Shown piece after piece: positions 11,148-19,926 of a stretch of 64,000 bases of DNA. The position numbers and the translations under genes are program-made. The notes below the pieces were generated by a model, which worked only from the letters and a program-made list of their open reading frames with translations, was not told the origin of the DNA and ran no database searches. Source of the DNA: DASVCS01 sp036381495 (lineage in GTDB: Bacteria; Gemmatimonadota; Gemmatimonadetes; Longimicrobiales; RSA9); the NCBI GenBank assembly GCA_036381495.1, contig DASVCS010000081.1:30320-94319 (forward strand). The letters are read 5' to 3'. How positions within the stretch are numbered: position 1 is the first letter of the stretch; each line of letters begins with the position of its first letter.

Positions 11148-11540
11148 TTGCCCATCGACGCGCACCCGAGCCGACGCCACGTCCTCGTCATCGATGACGA
11201 GCCGTACATCGGGCGCATCATCCAGCTCAGATTGGAGCACGACGGTTACGCCGTCGCGATCGTGCCGGACGGGCCGACCGCGCTGGAACGGTTGCGCTCC
11301 GAAATTCCCGTCGACGTGGTGCTACTCGACATCATGCTGCCACACACGAGCGGCCTCGACGTCCTGGCCGCGTTGCGGGGCATCCCACACCGGCGGGAGA
11401 CGCCCGTGATCGTGTTGACGGCGAAGGGCCAGGAGGCGGACCGGGAGCGCGCCGCCGCGCTGGGCGCAACGGATTTCCTGACAAAACCCTTCAGCCCCAA
11501 GAAGCTCCGTGCCCGAATCGACGAGATCCTCGCCCACTGA
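11148..11540 (+). CDS. Single-domain response regulator
   Basis: 130 residues, a receiver domain with no output domain. Acidic pocket in VLVIDDEP (Asp16, Asp17), phospho-acceptor Asp61 in LLDIMLPHTSG, the Thr switch in VIVLTAKG, and Lys in FLTKPFSPK. Such stand-alone receivers act by protein contact or as phosphorelay intermediates. The only start covering the fold is TTG at 11148, so the exact start is uncertain. The 3' end overlaps the next gene by 32 nt. No kinase is adjacent on this strand; the kinase at 7571-8818, across the divergent promoter, is a candidate partner by proximity only. Confidence 0.85.
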   Translation: MPIDAHPSRRHVLVIDDEPYIGRIIQLRLEHDGYAVAIVPDGPTALERLRSEIPVDVVLLDIMLPHTSGLDVLAALRGIPHRRETPVIVLTAKGQEADRERAAALGATDFLTKPFSPKKLRARIDEILAH

Positions 11541-12588
11541 TCGCGCCCTCTGGGCGGTCGTACTCGCCGGTGGCGTCGGCTCGCGGTTCTGGCCCGTCTC
11601 GACGCCCGCGCGACCCAAGCAGCTCCTGCCGCTGGCCGGCGCCCGACCGCTGATCGCAGATACGGTGGCGCGCATCGTCCCGCTGGTCCCGCTCCCGCGG
11701 CTGCGGATCCTGACGGGCGAGCGGCTGGTGGCGCCGATCCTCGCCGAACTCCCCGATCTCGACCGACATCATTTCCTGGTCGAGCCTCAGGCCCGCGGCA
11801 CGGCACCCGTCCTCGCGTGGGCGGCCTTCGAGATCGCGCGCCACGACCCGGACGCCGTCATGATCTCGCTGCACGCGGACCACGTCATCTCGCCCGCTGG
11901 CGAGTTCCGTGCGCTCCTGGCCGAGCTGGCCGAACTCGCGGCCCGACACGATCGTCTGGTGACGATCGGCATCGAGCCGACACGACCCGAGACCGGCTAC
12001 GGCTACATCCACGTCGGCGACCGACTCGATGGGGCAACGGAAGCTTACGCAGTCGCGGACTTCGTCGAGAAGCCGGACCGAGACACGGCGCAGGAGTACC
12101 TGCGCCGCGGCGCGTATCTCTGGAACAGCGGGATCTTCATCTGGCGCGCGGCCGTCCTGCTCGAGGAACTCCGGCGACACACGCCGGAGCTCGCCCAACT
12201 CCTGCCGCTGCTCGAGGCCGGTGATGTGGAGGGTTTTTTCGAGAACGCGCCCACGCTGACCATCGATGAGGGCCTGCTCGAGCGTAGCGATGCGGTCGCC
12301 GTTGCGCGGGCCGCGTTCCGCTGGGATGATGTCGGTGCCTGGGACGCCGTGGGTCGCACCCGCCCCGCGGATGAGGCGGGCAACGTCGAGTTCGGCGACA
12401 CCTACCTGGTCGACACGGAGCGGTGCATCGTCTGGTCGGACGATGGGAGCATCGTCACCTTCGGCGCCCGCGACCTCGTGGTCGTCCGGACCGGGGACAT
12501 CACCTTCGTCGCGCCGCGGGAGCGCACGGCCGAGCTGAAGGCGCTGCTGGGCCAGATCCCGGAACGCCTGCGCCGCCTGGAGGAATGA
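11509..12588 (+). CDS. manC: Mannose-1-phosphate guanylyltransferase
   Basis: 359 residues. It makes GDP-mannose from mannose-1-phosphate and GTP, for glycans and deoxysugars. The nucleotidyltransferase signature is clear: VVLAGGVGSRFWPVSTPARPKQ near residue 17, with the GGxGxR and PKQ elements. Then come EPQARGTAPVLAWA, SLHADHVI (metal Asp), TGYGYIHVG, FVEKPD and LWNSGIFIW. There is no C-terminal isomerase cupin, so this is the short monofunctional type. The GTG start at 11509 lies inside the response regulator gene (32-nt overlap), and no closer start precedes the LWAVVLAGG core. The stop overlaps the next start by 4 nt. Confidence 0.92.
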   Translation: MPESTRSSPTDRALWAVVLAGGVGSRFWPVSTPARPKQLLPLAGARPLIADTVARIVPLVPLPRLRILTGERLVAPILAELPDLDRHHFLVEPQARGTAPVLAWAAFEIARHDPDAVMISLHADHVISPAGEFRALLAELAELAARHDRLVTIGIEPTRPETGYGYIHVGDRLDGATEAYAVADFVEKPDRDTAQEYLRRGAYLWNSGIFIWRAAVLLEELRRHTPELAQLLPLLEAGDVEGFFENAPTLTIDEGLLERSDAVAVARAAFRWDDVGAWDAVGRTRPADEAGNVEFGDTYLVDTERCIVWSDDGSIVTFGARDLVVVRTGDITFVAPRERTAELKALLGQIPERLRRLEE

Positions 12589-13808
12589 TGTCGGCGGCGC
12601 TCGTCCTGTTCGATGACCGTACGGCCCGCGACTGGATGCCGCTCGCGCTCACGCGTCCGGCGGGCGAGCTCAGGTTCGGCGCCTCCACCTTGCGCGAGCG
12701 TGCAGAACGGGTCTTCGGCCTCCCCTGTCTCGGTCACCTTGCGGCGCCGCACCTCCGAGGCTTCGATGAGCCCGGCGCGCCGCCCGTGCTCGAACGGGAG
12801 GCGCTGCCCGCCGATCGCGACCTGGTCTTCCTCTCCTCTCGCGCCGTTGTGGACCGACTGCCGCGTGCGCTCCACGGCTCGGGCCGGCCCACGATCGTGC
12901 GCGTCGCCGGGGAGCCGTGCGGCTGGTTCGCGCCCGCAGGCGCCCCGCGCCCCCCGGCCGCGTTCCTGGACGAACCGGCCCGACACGCCCCGGACGACCT
13001 GCCCACGGAATCGCTCGATGGTGAGATACTCGAGCGGCCGTGGCACCTGATTACGGGCAACGCGAAACGGGTCGCGGCCGACATCGTCGCGCAGTTCGGG
13101 GATCGGCGCGATTCGGTCGCCGCCGGCGTCCACGTCCTGGGGGATGCGCCCCTCGTCATCGGCGAGGGCGCCGAGGTCGAGCCCGGCGCGGTGATCGACC
13201 TCCGCGAGGGGCCCGTATGGCTCGATGCCGGCGCGCGCGTCGCCGCGTTCACGCGCCTGGCCGGGCCCGCCTACATCGGCCCGGCCAGCCTCGTTCTGGG
13301 CGGGCACCTCGCAGCCGTTTCGATCGGACCGCGATGCAAGATCCGCGGAGAGGTCGCCGACACCGTGGTCCTCGGCTATTCGAACAAGGCGCACGACGGC
13401 TTCATCGGCCACGCCTATCTCGGCTGTTGGGTCAACCTCGGTGCCATGACCACCAACAGCGACCTCAAGAACAACTACGGCTCCGTGCGCGTCTGGACGC
13501 CGAGCGGAGAGATGGACACCGGCGAGGTGAAGCTCGGCTGCTTGCTCGGGGACCACGTCAAGACCGCGATCGGCACGTTCCTCACCACCGGGACGCTGAT
13601 CGGCGCCGGATCGAATATCTTCGGCGCATCACCGCCCAAGTACGTCCCCCCCTTCACCTGGGGAACGGGGAAGGATGCCGGGGCGTATGCGTTGGAGAAG
13701 TTCCTGCAAACGGCAGAGATCGTCATGGCGCGGCGAGACGTGAAGTTGACCGATGGACAGCGTGCGCTGCTGCGCGCTGCGTGGCATCACGGGCGGGGGG
13801 ACGGCTGA
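12585..13808 (+). CDS. Alternative GlmU-type sugar-nucleotidyltransferase/acyltransferase
   Basis: 407 residues. The N-terminal domain begins LVLFDDRTARDWMPLALTRPAGELRFG, the signature of the alternative bacterial GlmU family (TIGR03991 type). The C-terminal half is a left-handed beta-helix with hexapeptide turns (VIGEGAEVEPGAVID, AYIGPASLVLGG, KTAIGTFLTTGTLIGAGSNIFG). Family knowledge suggests glucosamine-1-phosphate acetylation and UDP-GlcNAc formation for peptidoglycan and LPS precursors. Conserved GYSNKAHDGFIGHAYLG and NSDLKNNYG lie in the acyltransferase region. Two adjacent ATGs (12585, 12588) follow GGAGGA; the second has better spacing. It overlaps the patatin gene by one nucleotide. 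Confidence 0.82.
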   Translation: MMSAALVLFDDRTARDWMPLALTRPAGELRFGASTLRERAERVFGLPCLGHLAAPHLRGFDEPGAPPVLEREALPADRDLVFLSSRAVVDRLPRALHGSGRPTIVRVAGEPCGWFAPAGAPRPPAAFLDEPARHAPDDLPTESLDGEILERPWHLITGNAKRVAADIVAQFGDRRDSVAAGVHVLGDAPLVIGEGAEVEPGAVIDLREGPVWLDAGARVAAFTRLAGPAYIGPASLVLGGHLAAVSIGPRCKIRGEVADTVVLGYSNKAHDGFIGHAYLGCWVNLGAMTTNSDLKNNYGSVRVWTPSGEMDTGEVKLGCLLGDHVKTAIGTFLTTGTLIGAGSNIFGASPPKYVPPFTWGTGKDAGAYALEKFLQTAEIVMARRDVKLTDGQRALLRAAWHHGRGDG

Positions 13809-14632
13809 TGGAGGGCGCACGACCCCGACCGCGCTGGTCTCTCGTGCTGGGCGGCGGCGCCGCGCGCGGCCTCGCCCACGTCGGCGTCATGAAGGTCCTC
13901 GAAGAGGAGGGCCTGCGCCCCGATGCAATCGTCGGGACCAGTGCGGGCGCGCTCGCCGGCGCGTTCCTCGCGGCCGGTGTCTCCGCTGCCCGCACGGCCG
14001 CGTGGGGTGAAAGGCTGCGCTGGCCATTGATCGCTCGCCCCGTCGTCAACCGGATGGGGCTCACGTCCAACGAGCGGCTCGGCGCACTCCTCGAACGCGC
14101 GCTGCCGGTCCGGACCTTCGATGAGCTGATGATCCCGCTGGCATGCGTGGCCACGGACCTCGCGACGGCCGAGCCCGTGCTCCTCTGCGAAGGCGACCTC
14201 AGCAGTGCCGTCCGGGCGAGCTGCGCGATCCCGGGGATCACCGTGCCCGTCATGCGCGACGGGCGCCAGCTCATTGACGGCGGGGTGGCGGCCAACGTGC
14301 CGACGCGCATCGCGCGGCTCCTCGGCGCCGAGATCGTCGTCGCCGTGGACGTGAACCAGGCGTTCCGCCCCTCGCAGGCACCGACCAACATGCTCGCGGT
14401 TCTGGCCTACGTCTTCTTCACGATCGGCCGTGCGGCCGAGCGGGTCGCCACGGACGCCGCGGACCTGCTGATCGCACCGGATGTCGGCGACATCGGGTTC
14501 GACCAGCTCCACCGCGCGAAGGAACTCCTCGCCGCGGGCGAGGCCGCGGCGCGCGAGGCGCTGCCGAAACTCCGCGCGCTCCTCAAGGGGCGCGGCGGAC
14601 AGGTGCCTGCAATCAGCGGGGGCGCCGCATGA
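13808..14632 (+). CDS. Patatin-like phospholipase/esterase
   Basis: 274 residues. A Ser-Asp dyad hydrolase of the RssA/NTE type. Seen: oxyanion-hole loop VLGGGAARGLAHVGV (about residues 13-27), nucleophile motif VGTSAGALAGA, and the catalytic Asp in LIDGGVAANVP. No signal peptide is evident, so it is probably cytoplasmic or membrane-peripheral and acts on phospholipids or lysophospholipids. The ATG at 13808 overlaps the GlmU-like stop (TGATG), and its own stop overlaps walJ by 4 nt. It is thus translationally coupled inside an envelope-precursor operon. Confidence 0.88.
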   Translation: MEGARPRPRWSLVLGGGAARGLAHVGVMKVLEEEGLRPDAIVGTSAGALAGAFLAAGVSAARTAAWGERLRWPLIARPVVNRMGLTSNERLGALLERALPVRTFDELMIPLACVATDLATAEPVLLCEGDLSSAVRASCAIPGITVPVMRDGRQLIDGGVAANVPTRIARLLGAEIVVAVDVNQAFRPSQAPTNMLAVLAYVFFTIGRAAERVATDAADLLIAPDVGDIGFDQLHRAKELLAAGEAAAREALPKLRALLKGRGGQVPAISGGAA

Positions 14633-15450
14633 GAGTGACGGTGCTCGGGAGTGGCAGCAGCGGCAACGCCACCCTCGTCGAAGCCGATGGCGTCCGCGTC
14701 CTCGTCGACGCCGGTTTCACGGGCCGCGACCTCGAGCGCCGGCTCCGCGCCGCCGATGTGGCACCGGAATCCATTGCGGGGATCGTCATCACGCATGACC
14801 ACGGCGACCACACCCGCGGCATGGGCATCCTCGCCCGGCGCTTCGGCCTGCCTCTCTACCTCACGCCCGCCACGCGCAATGCCTGCCGCAAGCTCCTGAA
14901 CGGCAAGGAAGATGTCCGCAGCTACGACTCCGCCCAGCCGTTCCGGATCGGTCCGATCCAGGTCGATCCCTTTCTCACCGTGCACGATGCCGTGGATCCC
15001 GTCGCCGTCACACTGCGCCACGTCGATTCAGGGCTGAAACTGGGGATCGCGACGGACTTGGGGCGGCCCACCGCGACGGTGCGCCACGCGCTCGCCGGCT
15101 GCGACCTCCTCATCCTCGAAGCGAACCACGATGAGGCGCGGCTGTGGAACGGGCCCTACCCGTGGTCGGTCAAGCAACGCATTGCATCGAGCCACGGCCA
15201 TCTGTCGAACCGGGCGGCCGCGCAGCTCGCCCGCGAGCTCTACCACCCCGGCCTCGCCGCCGTGGTGCTGGCGCACCTGAGCACGCACTGCAACGACGGC
15301 GAGCTCGCGCGGGACGTCGTCGGTGAAGAGCTGGCCGCGCTCCGCTACGAGGGGACGCTACAGGTCGCCCGACAGGATGCTCCGCTCGAGCCGATCGAGC
15401 TCGAGACGGTATCGCGGCGGTCCGCATCCGAGCAGCTCTCGCTCCTCTGA
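14629..15450 (+). CDS. walJ: WalJ/YycJ-type metallo-beta-lactamase-fold hydrolase
   Basis: 273 residues. It begins with the typical MRVTVLGSGSSGNATLVEADGV. The metal-binding HxHxDH is present as THDHGDHTRGMG (about residue 55). Further ligands include TVHDAVDPV, IATDLG and LEANHDE, plus SSHGHLSN. YycJ/WalJ proteins are 5'-3' exonuclease-like and coordinate cell division with replication in Firmicutes; the role here is not tested. The GTG/ATG-type coupling with the patatin stop (ATGA) makes it the last gene of the operon. An 83-nt dispersed repeat starts 8 nt after the stop. Confidence 0.88.
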   Translation: MRVTVLGSGSSGNATLVEADGVRVLVDAGFTGRDLERRLRAADVAPESIAGIVITHDHGDHTRGMGILARRFGLPLYLTPATRNACRKLLNGKEDVRSYDSAQPFRIGPIQVDPFLTVHDAVDPVAVTLRHVDSGLKLGIATDLGRPTATVRHALAGCDLLILEANHDEARLWNGPYPWSVKQRIASSHGHLSNRAAAQLARELYHPGLAAVVLAHLSTHCNDGELARDVVGEELAALRYEGTLQVARQDAPLEPIELETVSRRSASEQLSLL

Positions 15451-15457
15451 TCTCCTT

Positions 15458-15540
15458 GAGCGGTTCGCCCGCGGGTCCGGAGCCGCGCGGCCGCTCGCCG
15501 CGCTCGGTTCGCCGGCGCGTACGACGCCGAAGTGATGCGA
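15458..15540 (+). repeat. Dispersed intergenic repeat, copy A
   Basis: 83 nt between walJ and the convergent rseP. It aligns without gaps to 32802-32884 with 69 of 83 positions identical. Both copies keep a GAGCGG ... CCGCTC inverted pair around a ~27-nt GC-rich centre and a conserved GACGCCGAA segment. A partial third unit (GAGCGGTTCaCCGCCCGCGG) begins at 15592. No coding potential is evident. Confidence 0.65.
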
Positions 15541-15602
15541 CAGCCGCTCTGGTTCCTGCGGAAGATCCAGCGTTGATACGGCGTTCCGCGCGAGCGGTTC
15601 AC

Positions 15603-15640
15603 CGCCCGCGGCGACGCCTGCGGGCGCCTTGTGCCGGCAC
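15603..15640. terminator. Hairpins between convergent walJ and rseP
   Basis: CGCCCGC (15603-15609) pairs with GCGGGCG (15620-15626) over a 10-nt loop; the palindrome GTGCCGGCAC follows at 15631-15640. No T-run follows on either strand. If these stop transcription of the two converging operons, they do so without the classical U-tract. Confidence 0.4.
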
Positions 15641-15643
15641 GGC

Positions 15644-17047
15644 TTACAGGCCGAAGAGTCGCAGCACGTCGTTCGCGATGGCCCACACCATGATCGCCAC
15701 GACGATCACGATGCCGACCTGCGTCAGGCGCAGCCGCTGCTCGTAGGAGAGTGCGCGGCCCCGCACCGCCTCGATCGCGAGGAAGAGGAGTTGCCCGCCA
15801 TCCAGCACCGGGATGGGGAGCAGATTCAGCACGGCCAGGTTGATCGAGATCAGCGCCATGAAATCGAGGAACGGATCCAGGCCGGCGCGCGCGACCTGAC
15901 CGCTCAACTGTCCGATCATGATCGGGCCGCCCAGCGATCGCGGGGATGCCTCTCCCGTGAAGAGGTCGCCGAGGAAGTCGACGAGGAGCGCCGTCACGTT
16001 CCGTGTGCGCGTGATGCCGTGCACGACCGCCCCGCCGAGGGTCGGCCGCTCCCGGGGGATGAGAACGCCTACGCCGATGCGGCCGATGACCCTTCCTTCC
16101 CCACTCTCCAACGTGACCTCATCGGCCTCGGGGACCACGCGCACGGGGAGCATGCGACCGTCTCGCTCCACGCGCAAATCGATGGCACGGCCCGGGTTGG
16201 ACTGCACCACCTCGACGAGTTCCTGCCAGCTCTGCACCGGCTCCCCGGCCGCGAATCGGATCCGGTCGCCGGCACGCAGCCCGGCGGCCTCCCCCGCCCC
16301 GCCCTCCATGACACGTCCGAGGACCGGTGGCAAGCCGGGGTCGAGTGCGCCCACGAGTGCGATCTGCGCGCTGTCGTCCGCGGGTACCTGAATCGTCACC
16401 GGCACGGCATCCTCGAAGCGCAACGTGAGCGGACCGGATGAGGCCGTGAGCAGGATCGCCCGCAGGTCCCCCCAATCGTCGACCGCCTCTCCATTCGCGC
16501 CCACGATCCGCGTCCCTGCGGGCACGGACGCCAGCGCCGCAGCGCCCGGCGGCAGCTCTCCCGGACGCAGGTCCGGCACGCGCGCCTCCGGCTGGATCTC
16601 GATTCCCCAGACGAGTGCGCCGGCCGCGAAGATGAGGACGGCGAACAGGATGTTCATGATCACGCCGGCCGAGATGACGAGCGCGCGCGCGGGGAGCGAT
16701 TTCGACTCGAAATCCCGCGGGCCCGGCGTACGACCTCCTTCCGTCTCCGCGGTCAGCCCGAGGTCGGTCGCACCCGCCACGCCCGTCTGCTCCTCCGCCT
16801 CGGCCTTGCCGCCCTCGAGCGGCTCGAGCTCCTCCATTCCCGCCATCCGGACATAGCCGCCCAGTGGGAGCCACGAGATGACGTACTCGGTCTCGCCGTG
16901 GCGGAAGCCCCAGAGCTTCGGCCCCAGGCCAATGGAAAAGCGCGGCACCTCGATGTCCACCAGCTTGGCGGTGATGAAGTGCCCCAGCTCGTGGACGAAG
17001 ATCAGCACGCCGAGGACGACGATCGTTGCGAGAATCGTGGTCAGCAT
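15644..17047 (-). CDS. rseP: Site-2 protease RseP
   Basis: 467 residues. An intramembrane zinc metalloprotease that cleaves anti-sigma factors and signal-peptide remnants. The active site HELGH lies in TM1 (FVHELGHFITAKL, about residue 20). The third ligand is Asp in the C-terminal LLPIPVLDGGQLLF. Two PDZ domains lie between, the first around DLRPGELPPGAAALASVPAGTRIV and the second around GRVMEGGAGEAAGLRAGDRI. A charged insertion of ~50 residues follows the first membrane loop (EELEPLEGGKAEAEEQ...). The start overlaps dxr by 7 nt. It ends the uppS-cdsA-dxr-rseP block, a widely conserved order. Confidence 0.95.
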   Translation of the reverse strand: MLTTILATIVVLGVLIFVHELGHFITAKLVDIEVPRFSIGLGPKLWGFRHGETEYVISWLPLGGYVRMAGMEELEPLEGGKAEAEEQTGVAGATDLGLTAETEGGRTPGPRDFESKSLPARALVISAGVIMNILFAVLIFAAGALVWGIEIQPEARVPDLRPGELPPGAAALASVPAGTRIVGANGEAVDDWGDLRAILLTASSGPLTLRFEDAVPVTIQVPADDSAQIALVGALDPGLPPVLGRVMEGGAGEAAGLRAGDRIRFAAGEPVQSWQELVEVVQSNPGRAIDLRVERDGRMLPVRVVPEADEVTLESGEGRVIGRIGVGVLIPRERPTLGGAVVHGITRTRNVTALLVDFLGDLFTGEASPRSLGGPIMIGQLSGQVARAGLDPFLDFMALISINLAVLNLLPIPVLDGGQLLFLAIEAVRGRALSYEQRLRLTQVGIVIVVAIMVWAIANDVLRLFGL

Positions 17048-18195
17048 CGATGCTCCAAGACTTTCCGCGTGGCCGCGCGCGCCCGCCGGTCCGCGTCCAT
17101 CACGGTGGCCAGCGAATCCACTGGAACCGGCTCATGCTCCCTCAGTACCCGCCGGATCGACTCCGCGATCCCTGGGAACGGCAATTCCCCGGCCAGGAAG
17201 GCCGCGACCGCCACCTCGTTCGCCGCGTTGAAGACCGCGGGCGCGGTCCCTCCCTGCCGCCCGGCCTCGATGCCGAGCGCGAACGCGGGGAAGCACTCCG
17301 GATCCAGCGGCTCGAAGGTGAGCGGCCCCGCCGCGACCGCATCGAAGGGCCGTACGCCTCGATCCGCGACTCGCTCCGGGTGCGTCAGCGCGTACAGGAT
17401 CGGCAACTCCATGGTCGGAAAGCCGAGCTGCGCCAGCACGGAACCGTCGACGAACTCGACCATTGAATGGATGATCGACTGCGGGTGGATCACGACATCG
17501 ATACGATCGTACGGCATCCCGAAGAGGAAGTGGGCCTCGATCACTTCGAGCGCCTTGTTCGCGAGCGTCGCCGAGTCGATCGTGATCTTGGCGCCCATCT
17601 CCCACGTCGGGTGGCGCAGCGCCTCCTCCGGCGTCACGCCGCGCAGCGACTCCGGCGCTCGATCCCGGAACGGCCCTCCCGATGCGGTCAGCACCAGCCG
17701 CCGCACCGCATTCGGTCCCGCCCCGTCGAGACACTGCACGATCGCGCTATGCTCACTGTCGACCGGGATCAGCTCGCCGCCTCCCGTGCGAAGCGCGTCC
17801 ATGATCAGCGGTCCGCCCACGACCAGCGACTCCTTGTTCGCCAGCGCAAGCCGCTTCCCCGCCGAGAGCGCAGCCAACGTCGCCTCGAGCCCCGCCGCGC
17901 CCACGACCGCGTTGATCACGATGTCGACATCCGGGTGCGCGGCCGCCTCGAGCAACGCCGCCTCTCCCGACCGCCAGACGGTACCCGGCATTGTCGGCAG
18001 CTCCGCATCCGTCTCGCAGCCCACCACGACCGCGAGCGCCGGCTGCACCTGCCGGACCTGCGCCGCCAGTGCCTCGACGCTCGTGTGCGCGCTCAGCGCG
18101 ACCACGCGGAAGCGCTCGCGGTGCCGCTCGAGCACCGCGAGTGCACTCCGCCCGATGGACCCCGTCGAACCGAGCACCGCCACGCCTACCGCCAC
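17041..18195 (-). CDS. dxr: 1-deoxy-D-xylulose-5-phosphate reductoisomerase
   Basis: 384 residues. It converts DXP to MEP with NADPH, the committed step of the MEP isoprenoid pathway. NADPH-binding GSTGSIGRSAL lies at the N-terminus. The substrate and metal region is LIPVDSEHSAIVQCL with the following TASGGPFRD, and the HPTWEMGAKITIDSATLANKALEVIEAHFLF signature is complete. It supplies isoprenyl diphosphates for UppS in the same operon. It overlaps cdsA by 10 nt and rseP by 7 nt. Confidence 0.97.
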   Translation of the reverse strand: MAVGVAVLGSTGSIGRSALAVLERHRERFRVVALSAHTSVEALAAQVRQVQPALAVVVGCETDAELPTMPGTVWRSGEAALLEAAAHPDVDIVINAVVGAAGLEATLAALSAGKRLALANKESLVVGGPLIMDALRTGGGELIPVDSEHSAIVQCLDGAGPNAVRRLVLTASGGPFRDRAPESLRGVTPEEALRHPTWEMGAKITIDSATLANKALEVIEAHFLFGMPYDRIDVVIHPQSIIHSMVEFVDGSVLAQLGFPTMELPILYALTHPERVADRGVRPFDAVAAGPLTFEPLDPECFPAFALGIEAGRQGGTAPAVFNAANEVAVAAFLAGELPFPGIAESIRRVLREHEPVPVDSLATVMDADRRARAATRKVLEHRC

Positions 18196-19070
18196 GCGGA
18201 GCCTCCCATGGACAACGCCACGACGCCGCCGATGTACCAGTACGCCACCGGGAGCGTGTAGAAGAGCGCATCGAAACGGTCCAGGAACCCGCCGTGCCCG
18301 GGCAGCACGCGCCCCGAATCCTTCACACCCGCCTCACGTTTGTAGAGCGACTCGACGAGATCGCCGATCTGTGCGATCACACCGATCAGGGCGCCGCCGA
18401 TCGCGCCGGCCACGGGTCCGATCGGCAACTCGAGCCACCCCTCGAGCGCGAGCGCCGCGAACACTCCACCCACCACCACCGCGCCAACGACCCCGGCGAC
18501 CGCGCCCTCGACCGTCTTCCCCGGACTCACGCGCGGAATGAGCCGATGGCGACCCCACCTCCGCCCCGCGAAATAGGCGCACGCATCGTTGATCCACGTC
18601 AGGCCCACCGCGAAGACGACGAGCGCCGTACCGATTCGGGCATCCCCCGCACCCAGCGGCAGGTGTCGCAGAAAGAGCGCGTACGCGAGCGTCCCACCCG
18701 GCAGGATCGCGCCCAGCGCAGTGACCGAGACCACGGCCAGCGGCGCGCCCTCGACACCGCGCGCCCACACCGCGGCCGCGCCCACGCCGAGGACGAACGC
18801 CAGCATCAGCGGCCAGAGCAGCGCCGCCGCCGATGCCTCCGGACGCGCCGCCGCCACCAGCACGAACAACGCCGCCGCCGCAATGCCCGGCGGTGCGAAC
18901 GCGCGGACTCCGCGCCGCGCCGCCAACCGATAGACCTCGGCGGCCGCTCCCCCGGCGATCACGGCCAGTACGGCGGCCAACGGCCAACCGCCCAGGTAGA
19001 TGAGAAAGACCGCCAGCGGGATGCCCACGCCTGCGACCGCGACTCGCTGGGCCAACTCGCTGCGGGCCAT
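18186..19070 (-). CDS. cdsA: Phosphatidate cytidylyltransferase
   Basis: 294 residues with about eight hydrophobic helices, an integral inner-membrane enzyme making CDP-diacylglycerol from phosphatidate and CTP. The C-terminal CDP-DAG synthase signature is present: KREAGVKDSGRVLPGHGGFLDRFD. An upstream catalytic loop PRVSPGKTVEGAVAG is also seen. CDP-DAG is the precursor for PgsA, encoded at 58.2 kb in this window. It starts 3 nt after the uppS stop and overlaps dxr by 10 nt. Confidence 0.94.
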   Translation of the reverse strand: MARSELAQRVAVAGVGIPLAVFLIYLGGWPLAAVLAVIAGGAAAEVYRLAARRGVRAFAPPGIAAAALFVLVAAARPEASAAALLWPLMLAFVLGVGAAAVWARGVEGAPLAVVSVTALGAILPGGTLAYALFLRHLPLGAGDARIGTALVVFAVGLTWINDACAYFAGRRWGRHRLIPRVSPGKTVEGAVAGVVGAVVVGGVFAALALEGWLELPIGPVAGAIGGALIGVIAQIGDLVESLYKREAGVKDSGRVLPGHGGFLDRFDALFYTLPVAYWYIGGVVALSMGGSAWR

Positions 19071-19073
19071 CCC

Positions 19074-19829
19074 TCAGACCGCCGTCACTCCGCCGAAGCG
19101 CCGCTCCCGCTTCTGATAATCGTGAATCGCCTGAAAGAGGTGTTCGCGCCGGAAGTCCGGCCACAGCACCGGAGAGAGGAACAACTCCGTGTACGCGAGT
19201 TGCCACAGCATGAAGTTGCTGATCCGCTGCTCCCCCGAGGTCCGGATCAGCAGGTCCGGATCCGCCAGCCCCGCCGTGTACAGCTCGGCGGAAATCGCGG
19301 ACTCATCGAGTTCCTGCGGCGAGAGCGATCCGGACCGCACACGCTCCGCCAACCTGCGCATCGCGCGCACCAGCTCCGCGCGACCGCTGTAACTCACCAT
19401 CAGGTTCAACCGCAGCACGGCCCCGCCCCGCGTCGCCCGTTCCACGTCCGCGATCGCGGCCCGCGGAAGCGCGGAAAGGCGATCCAGATCGCCGAACACC
19501 CGCACCTCCACCCCACGCCGCTTCAGCGTGTCTCGCTCCCGAATCAGATAGCGCCGAAGCAGGGTCATGAGCGCCGAGACCTCACGAGCCGGTCGCCGCC
19601 AGTTTTCCTGCGAAAATGCGTACAGCGTCAGGATCCGAACACCCGCATCCACCGCCCCCTCGACCGCCTCGCGCACTGCCTTCATCCCCGCCGCGTGCCC
19701 CCGGTAGCGGGGGAGGCTCCGCGCCCGCGCCCACCGCCCGTTGCCATCCATGATGATGGCCACGTGCGCCGGGATCCGCCCGCCCAACTTGATCAGCTCG
19801 AGGGACTCCGAAGACACCATCTCCAGCAT
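19074..19829 (-). CDS. uppS: Isoprenyl (undecaprenyl) diphosphate synthase
   Basis: 251 residues. A cis-prenyltransferase making the C55 carrier lipid for peptidoglycan and O-antigen. The diphosphate-binding IIMDGNGRWARARSLPRYRGHAAG comes first (Asp near residue 28), then TLYAFSQENWRRP, and the C-terminal DLLIRTSGEQRISNFMLWQLAYTE. Length and motifs are normal. An in-frame ATG four codons downstream is an alternative start. It heads the uppS-cdsA-dxr-rseP block, 97 nt after frr. Confidence 0.95.
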   Translation of the reverse strand: MLEMVSSESLELIKLGGRIPAHVAIIMDGNGRWARARSLPRYRGHAAGMKAVREAVEGAVDAGVRILTLYAFSQENWRRPAREVSALMTLLRRYLIRERDTLKRRGVEVRVFGDLDRLSALPRAAIADVERATRGGAVLRLNLMVSYSGRAELVRAMRRLAERVRSGSLSPQELDESAISAELYTAGLADPDLLIRTSGEQRISNFMLWQLAYTELFLSPVLWPDFRREHLFQAIHDYQKRERRFGGVTAV

Positions 19830-19926
19830 CAGCCGCCGATGGATCGAGTCACGGTTGCCGCGGATTCACCGGTCCGCTCCGCCATGTCCTCACGCCACGC
19901 ACCTTCCCGCCCGGCTCGCCTTCACG

